This document shows positions 1 to 8,298 of a stretch of DNA of 26,297 nucleotides, one piece after another. The translations under genes were made by a program, and so were the position numbers. The stretch is from GCA-002727735 sp036159515 (GTDB lineage Bacteria > Bacteroidota > Bacteroidia > Flavobacteriales_D > Parvicellaceae), in NCBI GenBank assembly GCA_036159515.1, contig JAYYEV010000017.1, positions 1-26,297 of the forward strand. Reading direction: 5' to 3'. Position 1 is the first letter of the stretch; each line of letters begins with the position of its first letter. A model generated the notes under the pieces. The model made no database searches, was not told the DNA's origin, and saw only the letters and a list, made by a program, of their open reading frames with translations.

Positions 1-339
1 AAGGGTTTTATGAAATGAAATTACTTTTTGCTGATGGATATCAATATCTTGGTCGTTAATTTTCAAATTAATCCCAATCCAATTACATGAATTTAAAACT
101 TTTGCAAAGTATTCTGGATATCCATTTTTCCACCATCCCACTTTGGTTTTATCAGGATAGTATATGCCTCCTAAGTAACTACCTTGTAGGGTAGGGCCTG
201 AAAAGTGTTCTTCAAAATTGGCTCTTTGACCAAACGAACCATTACCTATACTAAAAATACTTTCAGCTTGAAGTTGCTTGGACGGTTCATATTGATTTTG
301 AACAATCTTCCATTCATCGATTTCAAATAGATTTTTCAT
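1..339 (-). CDS. GH65 maltose phosphorylase-type glycoside phosphorylase, N-terminal 113 residues (cut by window edge)
   Basis: This minus-strand reading frame starts at ATG 339-337 and runs open off the left edge, giving 113 residues. I translated it by hand. The stretch with SIFSIGNGSFGQRANFEE, then GSYLGGIYYPDKTKVGWWKNG and an NWIGI motif, is the typical N-terminal beta-sandwich domain of family GH65 maltose/trehalose/kojibiose phosphorylases. These enzymes split a disaccharide with phosphate to glucose and beta-glucose-1-phosphate in the cytoplasm. The start overlaps the end of the beta-phosphoglucomutase gene by 17 bp, so the two are probably translationally coupled, and that enzyme consumes the beta-G1P. 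Maltose is the likely substrate because of the amylase and sugar transporter in the same operon, but other GH65 specificities cannot be excluded because the catalytic domain lies outside the window. Confidence 0.88.
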   Translation of the reverse strand, partial: MKNLFEIDEWKIVQNQYEPSKQLQAESIFSIGNGSFGQRANFEEHFSGPTLQGSYLGGIYYPDKTKVGWWKNGYPEYFAKVLNSCNWIGINLKINDQDIDIHQQKVISFHKTL

Positions 340-970
340 AAGAACTTAAATCAAATTCGCCCATATTTTTAATAAAATAGTTACAGCTATCTTTTATTTC
401 TGAATTACCTACACCAATAACGCGAAACCCCCCTTTTTTCGCAGCAATTACTCCACTTTCTGCATCCTCAAATACCAGGCATTCGCTTACAGGCAGTCCT
501 AAGCCAATAGATGCGTTAATGAAAACCTCTGGGTCAGGTTTAGGTTTTTCAACCATATTACCATCAATAATACACGTAAAGAAATGATCAATTTTAGTTC
601 TTTTTAAAATGAAATGGGCATTTCTGCTAGAGGAACCCACAGCAAGAAAATAATTTTTTTTATGTTTTTCTTTGATGAATTCTAAGACTCCTGGTAATAG
701 GTTATTTTGATTGATTCCTTCTATGGATTTTAGGTAAATCTCATTTTTATAATCTAAGATGGCTTTAAATTTAAAATGTGATAAGGACTTGTTACCAAGA
801 TCTAGTAAAGCTGTTAATGAATCAGCTCTGCTTAAGCCTTTGAGTTTTTCGTTTTCTTTTTCTGTAAAAGGAATATGGAGTTCTTTGGCTATGGATTCCC
901 ATGCCTTATAGTGATTGTTTTCTGTAGAAACTAAAACACCATCTAAATCAAAAATGAGCCCCTTAATCAT
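323..970 (-). CDS. pgmB: beta-phosphoglucomutase (HAD superfamily)
   Basis: The 215-residue product converts beta-D-glucose-1-phosphate to glucose-6-phosphate in the cytoplasm. The N-terminus has the HAD motif DLDGVL with nucleophile D8 and acid/base D10. The cap domain carries LKGLSRADSL, with R48 in the expected substrate-binding place, and H20 matches the family's hinge histidine. The core continues with GSSSRNA (about 112-118), KPKPDP (about 142-147, lysine K144) and FEDAESG (metal-binding E168 and D169). These positions are nearly identical to those of the Lactococcus lactis enzyme, so the assignment is strong. Its start overlaps the transporter gene end by 8 bp and its end overlaps the GH65 start by 17 bp, which fits one maltose phosphorolysis operon. 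The sugar-phosphate product can enter the Entner-Doudoroff operon encoded divergently. Confidence 0.93.
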   Translation of the reverse strand: MIKGLIFDLDGVLVSTENNHYKAWESIAKELHIPFTEKENEKLKGLSRADSLTALLDLGNKSLSHFKFKAILDYKNEIYLKSIEGINQNNLLPGVLEFIKEKHKKNYFLAVGSSSRNAHFILKRTKIDHFFTCIIDGNMVEKPKPDPEVFINASIGLGLPVSECLVFEDAESGVIAAKKGGFRVIGVGNSEIKDSCNYFIKNMGEFDLSSYEKSI

Positions 971-2324
971 TTACGTATGAAATTACATTTTTTTCAGTTA
1001 TCAAAGTATTGGCCAATGCGGCTATGATTAAGCAAATTCCAGCCAAAGTCATAGCATTAATAGAAGCATCGCCCAAAAGGTTTGATAAAAAATTTGCACC
1101 TCCTAAAGCGGCAACAATTTGAGGAAAAACGATAAACATATTGAAGAGACCCATATAAAGTCCCATTTTGTTTTCATTTATGGAGCTAGATAACATGGCG
1201 TAGGGCATAGAAAGAATGCTGCCCCAAGAAATACCTATTAACATAAAGGATAAAATAAGCCATTTAGGGTTGTCAATGTATCTCATCAATAGAAAACCTA
1301 TACCTCCTAACAATAATGACATCATATGTGTTGTTTTTCGATTTATACGTCTTTTTGAAGTATACAACGTAAGTAATAGCGCAAAAGCCATAGAAGATAA
1401 CCCATAGCTTCCCATGTAAGAACCCACTAAATCTGCAGCATCTTGATATTTTTTATTATCTAATTCGAATTGGTAAGCTTCATCTTCAATTTGCATATCG
1501 TATTCTTCCATAATTGGAGATGGTGCCTTAAAAACATGTTCGGTAAGGGCAGGAGTAGCCAAACTCCACATCACAAAAAAAGCAAACCAGCTAAAAAATT
1601 GAATTATTCCCAGTTTCTTCATGGTGGAGGGCATGTCTAAAATACTTGTGAATATGTCTTTTACAAATGAATTTTGTTTGTTTTCTTGGTTGGACTCATC
1701 AGGTGGATACTCTGATGTGGTGAAAATGGTATAAAGAATGCTGGCTATAAATACAAAGGCGCCAATGGCAAAAGCTATTTTAACAGATGGTGGAACAACA
1801 CCTGGTCCAGCTTCATTAGAAACACCCAGTTTAGTTACAAGCCATGGAAGATTACTCGCAATCCAAGTACCAATGCCAATGATAAGTGTCTGTACTACAA
1901 ATCCATAAGAACGTTGCTCATCATTTAGTTTATCGGCAACTAATGCCCTAAAGGGTTCCATACTTATGTTTATAGAAGCATCTAAGACCCATAAAAATCC
2001 TGCAGCAACCCATAAATAGGGTGAATAAGGCACAAAAAACAAAGCTAATGAGCTTAAAATGGCTCCAATTAAAAAATAAGGTCTTCTTCTGCCCAATTTA
2101 GGATGCCAAGTTCGATCACTTAAATAACCAATTATGGGCTGAACAAGTAAACCTGTTAATGGTGCTGCAATCCAAAGCATAGGAATGGCTTCTTTTTCAG
2201 CACCTAGAGTTTGAAAAATTCTGGACATAAACCCACCTTGTAAGGCAAAGCCAAATTGGATTCCTAAAAATCCAAAACTCATGTTCCAAATTTGCCAAAA
2301 AGATAATTTTGGTTTTTGATTCAT
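963..2324 (-). CDS. MFS sugar transporter, SLC45/maltose-sucrose type
   Basis: The 453-residue polytopic inner-membrane protein has about 12 hydrophobic segments. The loop after the second segment carries a GYLSDR...GRRRPYF signature (about residues 66-84) typical of the MFS branch containing plant and bacterial sucrose/maltose proton symporters (SLC45-like). A hydrophilic, acidic insertion lies near the middle (about residues 265-300). It is the second gene of the operon, 5 bp after the GH13 gene and overlapping pgmB by 8 bp. This context makes maltose or a short maltodextrin the probable cargo, imported intact for phosphorolysis. The family and topology are seen in the sequence; the substrate is inferred. 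I give no symbol because no single name is standard for this clade. Confidence 0.85.
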   Translation of the reverse strand: MNQKPKLSFWQIWNMSFGFLGIQFGFALQGGFMSRIFQTLGAEKEAIPMLWIAAPLTGLLVQPIIGYLSDRTWHPKLGRRRPYFLIGAILSSLALFFVPYSPYLWVAAGFLWVLDASINISMEPFRALVADKLNDEQRSYGFVVQTLIIGIGTWIASNLPWLVTKLGVSNEAGPGVVPPSVKIAFAIGAFVFIASILYTIFTTSEYPPDESNQENKQNSFVKDIFTSILDMPSTMKKLGIIQFFSWFAFFVMWSLATPALTEHVFKAPSPIMEEYDMQIEDEAYQFELDNKKYQDAADLVGSYMGSYGLSSMAFALLLTLYTSKRRINRKTTHMMSLLLGGIGFLLMRYIDNPKWLILSFMLIGISWGSILSMPYAMLSSSINENKMGLYMGLFNMFIVFPQIVAALGGANFLSNLLGDASINAMTLAGICLIIAALANTLITEKNVISYVND

Positions 2325-2329
2325 TAAAC

Positions 2330-3661
2330 CTAATCTATGTAAATTTTACCATTGTTAGCAGGGATAATTATGGTTTTTGGAATAATTTCTCCTTCCAAGT
2401 AATCCATACTATAACCACTTATGCCTAAATCTTTATAGTTTTCTATAACCAAGCTATCTTCATCAAAATTCAGTAGTACGGTGACCTTTTCATTTTCATT
2501 TTTTCTTCTGTAAGCAAATAGATTTTCAAATTCAGAATCAATTTTTTCAAATACGGTGTTGGTATCGCCATTCCACATAGCTGAATTTTCAATTCTTAAC
2601 TTGTATAACTTGGTAAAGTAATCTTGGTCGGAATATTCTCCCCATTCAATTGTATCTTTTTCAAAAAATCTTAATCTTTTATCAAGTCCGCTTTCTTGGC
2701 CATTATATATTAATGGCATTCCAGGCATAGTGAATGCTAAAAGGGTTTGTACATAAAATGATGCTCCATATCTCTCATAAGCGGTTCCATTCCAAGAATT
2801 TTCATCATGATTGGTGGTAAAATACATTCTTATATCATCACAAGTATATAAGCTATCTTCTACCATTAATAATGAGTCTAAGGAGCTAAGTGATTGATTT
2901 CCTTTTGCAATTTCGTTTGAAACATGCATGTAACTCCAATTATACGTCATGTCAAACCCTGCGTCATGTAGGTTCTTTCCTTCCGCTTCAGCTAGCATAA
3001 ATACATCTTTTAACTGTTTTAGTGTATCAATGGCACTTTTCCAATAGTCATCTGGCACCCATGAAGCTACATCGCATCTATATCCGTCAATGTTAAACTC
3101 GTCAACCCAATACAGTAAAGCTTCTGTCATGGCATTTCTTAATTCATTATTTTCATAGTTTAAATCAGCTACATCCCACCAATCTGTTCCCAAAGGAGGC
3201 TGAAGATTGTTATTAGAATCTAGTGTATACCAATCTTTATGATTCGTTGCCCACGCATTGTCAAATGCTGTATGATTAGCTACCCAATCAATGATGATTT
3301 TCATATCTAAGTTATGTATACTATCGACTAGTATTTTGAAATCTTCTTTATTTCCAAATTCTGGATTTATCTCTTTATAGTCTTTAATGGAATAATAACT
3401 TCCTAAACTTCCTTTTCTATTTAATTCTCCTATTGGGTGGATTGGCATTAACCATATGATTTTTACCCCCATCGATTTCAATCTTTCCAAATGGGGCAGA
3501 ATAGAGTTAAAATCTCCTTTTTCTGAAAATTGCCTCACGTTAAGTTCGTATATAGTAGCATTGTATTTCCAATGAGATGGCTCGTTTATTTTCATCTCAT
3601 TGTTTACATCAGTACAACTAAACAGTGTACCAATAATTCCGAATAATAGCCATTTTTTCAT
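2330..3661 (-). CDS. GH13 alpha-amylase family protein, probable lipoprotein
   Basis: The 443-residue product is an alpha-glucan-active glycoside hydrolase of family GH13. The conserved regions are visible in order: DWVANH at 125-130 (region I), GYRCDVAS with nucleophile D197 and R195 (region II), LAEAE with probable acid/base E225 (region III) and TTNHDE with H285 and D286 (region IV). A small C-terminal beta domain follows. The N-terminus is MKKWLLFGIIGTLFSC: a basic start, a hydrophobic core and a cysteine at 16, so export as a lipoprotein is likely although the residue before the lipobox serine is an unusual phenylalanine. It is the first gene of the leftward operon. It probably trims starch oligosaccharides to maltose outside the cytoplasm; exact specificity (amylase, neopullulanase or glucosidase) cannot be read from sequence. 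Confidence 0.9.
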   Translation of the reverse strand: MKKWLLFGIIGTLFSCTDVNNEMKINEPSHWKYNATIYELNVRQFSEKGDFNSILPHLERLKSMGVKIIWLMPIHPIGELNRKGSLGSYYSIKDYKEINPEFGNKEDFKILVDSIHNLDMKIIIDWVANHTAFDNAWATNHKDWYTLDSNNNLQPPLGTDWWDVADLNYENNELRNAMTEALLYWVDEFNIDGYRCDVASWVPDDYWKSAIDTLKQLKDVFMLAEAEGKNLHDAGFDMTYNWSYMHVSNEIAKGNQSLSSLDSLLMVEDSLYTCDDIRMYFTTNHDENSWNGTAYERYGASFYVQTLLAFTMPGMPLIYNGQESGLDKRLRFFEKDTIEWGEYSDQDYFTKLYKLRIENSAMWNGDTNTVFEKIDSEFENLFAYRRKNENEKVTVLLNFDEDSLVIENYKDLGISGYSMDYLEGEIIPKTIIIPANNGKIYID

Positions 3662-3698
3662 GATTGAGTTTTGTTAAAAGTAAAAACTTTTTTCACTA

Positions 3699-3715
3699 AA
3701 CGTCATTATGACGTT
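3699..3715. promoter_or_regulatory. Perfect 17-bp inverted repeat, candidate operator
   Basis: AACGTCAT and ATGACGTT form two perfect 8-bp arms around a single central base. The repeat lies in the only non-coding DNA between the two sugar operons. There is no T-tract next to it and no gene upstream that would need a terminator, so a dimeric repressor or activator site is the most natural reading. No regulator gene is present in the visible part of either operon, so the binding protein is unknown; LacI/GalR- and Crp-type proteins are typical regulators of such loci, but the sequence is not a clear match to either consensus. Confidence 0.55.
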
Positions 3716-3769
3716 ATAATTTTTGTAGATTTAACACAAAATGACTAAGTGTATTTTAAACAATAACTA

Positions 3770-3777
3770 TATATTTG
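3770..3777 (+). promoter_or_regulatory. TAnnTTTG -7 box of the zwf operon
   Basis: TATATTTG is an exact match to the Bacteroidota -7 consensus TAnnTTTG. It ends only 6 bp before the zwf ATG at 3784, so transcription would begin at or next to the start codon, which implies a leaderless or nearly leaderless message. I see no convincing TTG/TTTG -33 element at the usual distance, which would suit an activator-dependent promoter. Confidence 0.45.
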
Positions 3778-3783
3778 TCCTAA

Positions 3784-5247
3784 ATGATAAGTGAAAAAAG
3801 CATAGCATCCATCGAAAGTTTTGATTTGGTCATATTTGGGGCTAATGGAGATTTAGCCTTTAGAAAAATTTTTCCTGCTCTTTATTTTAGATACGAAGAA
3901 GGTCAAATAAAGAAAAATAGTCGAATTGCAGCCATGTTAAGAAGACCAGAAGATAAAGATGTTTTCATGAAAACATTAAGATCAGAAGTCAAGAAAATCG
4001 ATGGAGTTGATGTAGAAAAATGGGATGAATTACTTAGTTGTGTTGAAGTAGTTGATGCGAAATCATCTGACGGTAGATATAACTCTCTTGAAAAATGGTT
4101 CGATCATTCCAAAAATAAGGTAAGGGTTTACTATTTAGCTACACCATCTTCTGTTTTTGGAGATATAGCAAAATCATTAGACCAGTCAAATTTAATAACA
4201 CATGATTCTAGAATTGTATTAGAAAAACCACTTGGAAAAGATGGAGATTCTTCAGCAGAGATTAATCAGAAAATATTACAGTATTTTTCAGAAGATCAAG
4301 TATATAGAATTGATCATTACTTGGGAAAAGAAACAGTACAGAATTTAATGGTATTACGTTTTGCTAATTATGTATTTGAAAGTACTTGGAATTCAAACCA
4401 TGTGAAAAGCGTACAAATTACAGCTGCTGAAAAATTGGGAGTTGGAAGCAGAGGAGGTTATTATGATCAATATGGAGCATTATTAGACATGGTGCAAAAC
4501 CATTTATTACAGCTACTTTGCTTAATCGCTATGGAGCCGCCCTCTATGTTAACGGCATCTCAGGTTAGAACGGAAAAGCTGAAAATTCTTCAATCTTTAA
4601 GAAAATTTGATAAGAACTCTATTCAGTCTGATACCGTAAGAGGACAGTATGCTAGAGGAAAGAAAAAAGGTAAAATGCTAGCTTCTTACCTTGAAGAAGT
4701 CGGTACATATGAATCTGATACAGAAACATTTGTGGCTTTAAAAACCTATATTGATAATTGGAGATGGAAAGGTGTTCCGTTTTATTTAAGAACGGGTAAA
4801 AGAATGTCAGATAAATTTTCTGAAATAGTCATTACATTCAAGGAAGTTCCTCATAACATTTTCCCAGAAAAAAAACCATTGATTTCAAATAAACTAATCA
4901 TTCGATTACAGCCTAAAGAGAAAATTGAGTTTGTACATATGATTAAAGTTCCTGGTCCAGGTGGTTATCGATACAAACCGTTATCCATGAAAATGGATTA
5001 TATGGGCTCTTTTGTGGGTAGACTACCCGAGGCGTATGAAAGACTAATGATGGATGTGGTTAGAGGAAATCAAACCCTTTTCATGAGTAATGATGAGGTT
5101 AAAGCATCATGGGAATGGATTGCATCTATAAGTAAAAATTGGGAGACATTGCAAATGGAAAACGAATTGTATATGGCTGGAACTGACGGTCCAGGAGATA
5201 AAATATTAGATGACGGTGAAGAATGGCATAAAACTTCAAAAAAATGA
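3784..5247 (+). CDS. zwf: glucose-6-phosphate 1-dehydrogenase
   Basis: The 487-residue cytoplasmic enzyme oxidises glucose-6-phosphate to 6-phosphogluconolactone with NAD(P)+. The N-terminal nucleotide-binding motif is FGANGDLAFRK (about 18-28). The EKPLGKD motif is at 147-153, and the active-site signature RIDHYLGKE at 175-183 carries D177 and H178; the catalytic histidine is at 240. These three positions equal those of the Leuconostoc mesenteroides enzyme, which supports the ATG at 3784 as the start. It is the first gene of the Entner-Doudoroff operon, and its TGA stop overlaps the pgl ATG in an ATGA arrangement, so translation is coupled. Cofactor preference cannot be decided from what I can see. 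Confidence 0.97.
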   Translation: MISEKSIASIESFDLVIFGANGDLAFRKIFPALYFRYEEGQIKKNSRIAAMLRRPEDKDVFMKTLRSEVKKIDGVDVEKWDELLSCVEVVDAKSSDGRYNSLEKWFDHSKNKVRVYYLATPSSVFGDIAKSLDQSNLITHDSRIVLEKPLGKDGDSSAEINQKILQYFSEDQVYRIDHYLGKETVQNLMVLRFANYVFESTWNSNHVKSVQITAAEKLGVGSRGGYYDQYGALLDMVQNHLLQLLCLIAMEPPSMLTASQVRTEKLKILQSLRKFDKNSIQSDTVRGQYARGKKKGKMLASYLEEVGTYESDTETFVALKTYIDNWRWKGVPFYLRTGKRMSDKFSEIVITFKEVPHNIFPEKKPLISNKLIIRLQPKEKIEFVHMIKVPGPGGYRYKPLSMKMDYMGSFVGRLPEAYERLMMDVVRGNQTLFMSNDEVKASWEWIASISKNWETLQMENELYMAGTDGPGDKILDDGEEWHKTSKK

Positions 5248-5921
5248 ATTGGAACGAATTTAACTCTGAAACATCGCTAGAACTTAGCTTATTAAAACGA
5301 ATAGAGCTTCAGTTGCAAATTTCAATTAAATCGAGAGGTTTTGCTAAGTTGTTACTTTCTGGTGGCTCAACTCCGATGAATTTATATCGTAAATTTAAAT
5401 CTTTCTCCATTGATTGGAAAAAGGTGCATATTGGACTTGTAGATGAAAGATGGGTTGAAAATGAGAGTAAGGATAGTAACTACAAAAATATTAAGGCAGC
5501 ATTAGGAGATGAGATAATTGCTAAAAGTTCATTTATCCCAATGGTTTATGACTTAGAATCTGAAGACGTAAATTTAAGTTTGTGTAGAAAAAGAAATAAT
5601 GCATTTTTAGATCAGAAAACGATTGTGCTACTAGGAATGGGAACAGACGGGCATACTGCTTCTCTTTTTCCAAATACACTTTCAACTGAAACGGCCCTTT
5701 CCGCTATTCAGCCTGATATACAAACCAATGAAGCACCATCTAAACCGATAAAAAGAATCACACATAATTTAAAATCGCTATTGAATACACAAAAATTACT
5801 ACTGTATGTTAAGGGAGAAAAGAAAAAGGAAGTAATCAACAACGCTAGGGAAAATTTACTCCCCATTAGTTATTGCATTAATTCGCATTCAGCAGATTTA
5901 GAAATATTTTGGTCTCCATAA
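5244..5921 (+). CDS. pgl: 6-phosphogluconolactonase
   Basis: The 225-residue cytoplasmic hydrolase opens 6-phosphogluconolactone to 6-phosphogluconate. The family motifs are clear: LLLSGGSTP (about 37-44), VDERWV (66-71) followed by SNY for the sugar phosphate, and LLGMGTDGHTASLFP (129-143), whose H137 is the expected catalytic base. Length is normal to slightly short for the SOL/DevB-type family. The start overlaps the zwf stop by 4 bp and its TAA stop overlaps the edd ATG as TAATG, so it is tightly coupled to both neighbours. Confidence 0.95.
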   Translation: MNWNEFNSETSLELSLLKRIELQLQISIKSRGFAKLLLSGGSTPMNLYRKFKSFSIDWKKVHIGLVDERWVENESKDSNYKNIKAALGDEIIAKSSFIPMVYDLESEDVNLSLCRKRNNAFLDQKTIVLLGMGTDGHTASLFPNTLSTETALSAIQPDIQTNEAPSKPIKRITHNLKSLLNTQKLLLYVKGEKKKEVINNARENLLPISYCINSHSADLEIFWSP

Positions 5922-7726
5922 TGAATACCCAATTAAAACATATAACCAATAGGATAATTGAAAGAAGCAAGTCTTCCAGAGAAAAATATTTGATTCAAAT
6001 GGAGGACGCTATCCAAAATAAGGTGAATAGAGCATCTTTGAGTTGCGGTAACCTTGCTCATGCTTTTGCAGGATGTGATTTGCATGAAAAGTCGGATTTA
6101 AAGGGTGAAAAAGCAGTAAATATTGGTATTGTAAGTGCTTATAATGATATGTTGTCAGCTCATAAGACGTATGAAGAATATCCTAAGTTCATAAGAGAGC
6201 AAGCTCAGCGTATTGGTGCCGTTGCTCAAGTTGCTTCTTGTGTACCCGCTATGTGTGATGGTGTAACCCAAGGACAACAGGGAATGGAACTTTCGCTACT
6301 TAGCAGAGATGTAATTGCAATGTCAACCGCTATAGGTTTATCTCATAATATGTTTGATGCAGTAATGTGTTTGGGAATTTGTGATAAGATAGTTCCCGGT
6401 CTACTTATAGGAGCACTTAAATTTGGTCATTTACCTACCATTTTTGTTCCTGGAGGACCTATGCCAACGGGAATTTCTAATGATGAAAAAAATAAAATTA
6501 GACAAGATTTTGCTCAAGGTAAAATTGGAAAAAAAGAACTTTTAGAAGGAGAATCTGCTTCTTATCATTCGAAGGGAACGTGTACCTTTTATGGTACGGC
6601 TAACAGCAATCAAATGCTCATGGAAATTATGGGTCTTCACCTTCCTGGCTCATCGTTTGTTTCTCCCAATTCAACATTAAGAGAAGAGCTAAATAAAGAA
6701 GCGGTTCGATTGGTGAAAAGCAACGCCAATTCTCAAGTAGGATTACTTAAAGATATTATTTCCGAAAAAACAATAGTTAATGGATTAGTTGGTCTATTGG
6801 CAACAGGAGGTTCTACCAATTTAACCTTACATGTGGTCGCCATAGCAGCTGCTGCAGGAATAAAGATAAATTGGCAAGATCTTTCGGATATTTCAGAATT
6901 GGTTCCGTTAATAACAAGAGTTTATCCAAATGGAAAAGCGGACATCAATGATTTCCATAACGCTGGTGGCATGACCATTCTGATAAACGAGCTTTTAAAA
7001 AGTGATTTATTACACAATGATGTTAAAACAATAATGGGAGATGGACTTGAGAAATACACGCTTTTTCCTAACATAGTGAATAATAATTTAAGCTATTCTC
7101 AAACGGCTATACGGAGCAAAGATGATGCTATTATTGCTAACATGGATAAACCCTTTAGCCAAAATGGTGGGATTCGCGTATTAAAGGGTAATTTGGGAAC
7201 TTCAGTGATTAAAGTTTCTGCTGTGGACCCTGAAAACTGGTATGTAAAGGCTGAGGCTATTGTCATTCATGAGCAGACTGAACTAAAAAAGATGTTTGAT
7301 AAAGGTTTACTAAACAAAAATTTTGTTTTAGTTGTAAATTTTCAAGGTCCAAAAGCAAACGGCATGCCTGAATTACATCAGTTAACGCCTATTTTATCCA
7401 TCTTACAACATCAAGGTCATAAAGTAGCTTTGTTGACAGATGGAAGAATGTCAGGTGCTTCTGGTAAAGTTCCAGCTGCTATTCATATTACTCCAGAAGC
7501 AATGGATGAAGGAAACATTGGAAAAGTGAGGAGTGGAGATGTCATAGAATTAGACCCTTTACGCTATAGTCTTAATATTCTTGTTGAAGAAAAGGAACTC
7601 AAATCACGAAAATTAGAAGTGCCTGATAGAAAAAATTATGGCAATGGAGTTGAGCTATTTCAACACATGAGGAATATTATTTCACCTAGTGAAGAAGGTG
7701 CATCAATTTTAAATCTATATGGGTAA
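5921..7726 (+). CDS. edd: 6-phosphogluconate dehydratase (Entner-Doudoroff dehydratase)
   Basis: The 601-residue enzyme dehydrates 6-phosphogluconate to 2-keto-3-deoxy-6-phosphogluconate and belongs to the IlvD/Edd family of Fe-S dehydratases. I start it at the ATG at 5921, which overlaps the pgl stop as TAATG; an in-frame TTG at 5909 would add four residues. With the ATG start, the cluster-binding cysteines fall at C154 (in CLGICDK) and C221 (in KGTCTFYG), the same numbers as in the Zymomonas enzyme. Other family blocks are VASCVPAMCDGVTQG, FVPGGPMPTG, TGGSTNLTLH and LTDGRMSGASGKVPAAIHITPEA. Edd rather than dihydroxyacid dehydratase is supported by these sequences and by the zwf-pgl-edd-eda order. 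It overlaps eda by 8 bp. Confidence 0.97.
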   Translation: MNTQLKHITNRIIERSKSSREKYLIQMEDAIQNKVNRASLSCGNLAHAFAGCDLHEKSDLKGEKAVNIGIVSAYNDMLSAHKTYEEYPKFIREQAQRIGAVAQVASCVPAMCDGVTQGQQGMELSLLSRDVIAMSTAIGLSHNMFDAVMCLGICDKIVPGLLIGALKFGHLPTIFVPGGPMPTGISNDEKNKIRQDFAQGKIGKKELLEGESASYHSKGTCTFYGTANSNQMLMEIMGLHLPGSSFVSPNSTLREELNKEAVRLVKSNANSQVGLLKDIISEKTIVNGLVGLLATGGSTNLTLHVVAIAAAAGIKINWQDLSDISELVPLITRVYPNGKADINDFHNAGGMTILINELLKSDLLHNDVKTIMGDGLEKYTLFPNIVNNNLSYSQTAIRSKDDAIIANMDKPFSQNGGIRVLKGNLGTSVIKVSAVDPENWYVKAEAIVIHEQTELKKMFDKGLLNKNFVLVVNFQGPKANGMPELHQLTPILSILQHQGHKVALLTDGRMSGASGKVPAAIHITPEAMDEGNIGKVRSGDVIELDPLRYSLNILVEEKELKSRKLEVPDRKNYGNGVELFQHMRNIISPSEEGASILNLYG

Positions 7727-8294
7727 ACAAAACGGTATTCGTCACATATTAACTCAACATAAGGTGATTCCAGTAGTTACCTTCTCTGATATAAATCAGA
7801 TTGACCCTGTGGTTGAACATTTATTGAGTAAAGACATACGATGTATTGAAATCACCTTGCGAAATGAGAATAGCAGAAGGGCAGTTCCTATTGTCAAGAA
7901 TAAATTTGCTAATCAAATGGCTGTTGGAGTAGGGACAGTATTGACTGAAGATGATGTTCATTTTTGTGAATCTAACCATGTTGATTTCATAGTTAGTCCA
8001 GGATCTCCTTCTTATTTACTAAAATTGTTAGATAATACTACCATACCATTCCTTCCAGGTGTGTCGTCTATAAATGACATCATGAATACAATGGAATTTG
8101 GATTGGATACCTTAAAGTTTTTTCCTGCAGAACTTTCTGGGGGATTGAAAATGCTAAAACAATTTAATGGCTTATTTAGTCATGTTAAATTTTGTCCAAC
8201 AGGTGGCATAAACGAATTAAATTACCAAGATTATCTTGCTTTGGAAAATGTACTCAGTGTAGGTGGATCTTGGGTAGTTGAAAATAAAAGATAA
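7719..8294 (+). CDS. eda: 2-keto-3-deoxy-6-phosphogluconate aldolase
   Basis: The 191-residue class I aldolase splits KDPG to pyruvate and glyceraldehyde-3-phosphate, ending the Entner-Doudoroff pathway. The Schiff-base lysine is K133 in TLKFFPAELSGG, the same number as in E. coli Eda. The general acid/base glutamate is E44 in CIEITLRN, followed by R48. VGVGTVLT, FIVSPGSP, FLPGVSS and CPTGGIN mark the phosphate- and substrate-binding loops of the barrel. The protein is slightly shorter than the usual 205-215 residues, at the C-terminus. It overlaps edd by 8 bp, and the following kinase begins 4 bp after its stop. It could also act on 2-keto-4-hydroxyglutarate, as some family members do. Confidence 0.95.
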   Translation: MGKQNGIRHILTQHKVIPVVTFSDINQIDPVVEHLLSKDIRCIEITLRNENSRRAVPIVKNKFANQMAVGVGTVLTEDDVHFCESNHVDFIVSPGSPSYLLKLLDNTTIPFLPGVSSINDIMNTMEFGLDTLKFFPAELSGGLKMLKQFNGLFSHVKFCPTGGINELNYQDYLALENVLSVGGSWVVENKR

Positions 8295-8298
8295 CGTT

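Larger units (their letters stand above)
3662..3783. promoter_or_regulatory. Divergent promoter region between the maltose and Entner-Doudoroff operons
   Basis: These 122 bp separate two divergent operons, so they must hold both promoters. For the rightward operon there is a TATATTTG box at 3770-3777. For the leftward operon the best match to TAnnTTTG on the minus strand is TACTTTTA (3681-3674), one mismatch, placed 12 bp before the GH13 start. A perfect inverted repeat at 3699-3715 lies upstream of that weaker box, about where its -33 region would fall. No Shine-Dalgarno sequence is evident before either start codon. Confidence 0.6.

Noticed and set aside
5909..5920. TTG start for edd four codons upstream
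   Set aside because: The ATG at 5921 overlaps the pgl stop as TAATG and puts the Fe-S cysteines at the family positions 154 and 221.
8278..8298. TTG start for the BadF-type kinase
   Set aside because: The seven extra residues precede the normal family N-terminus; ATG 8299 fits the phosphate-1 motif placement.
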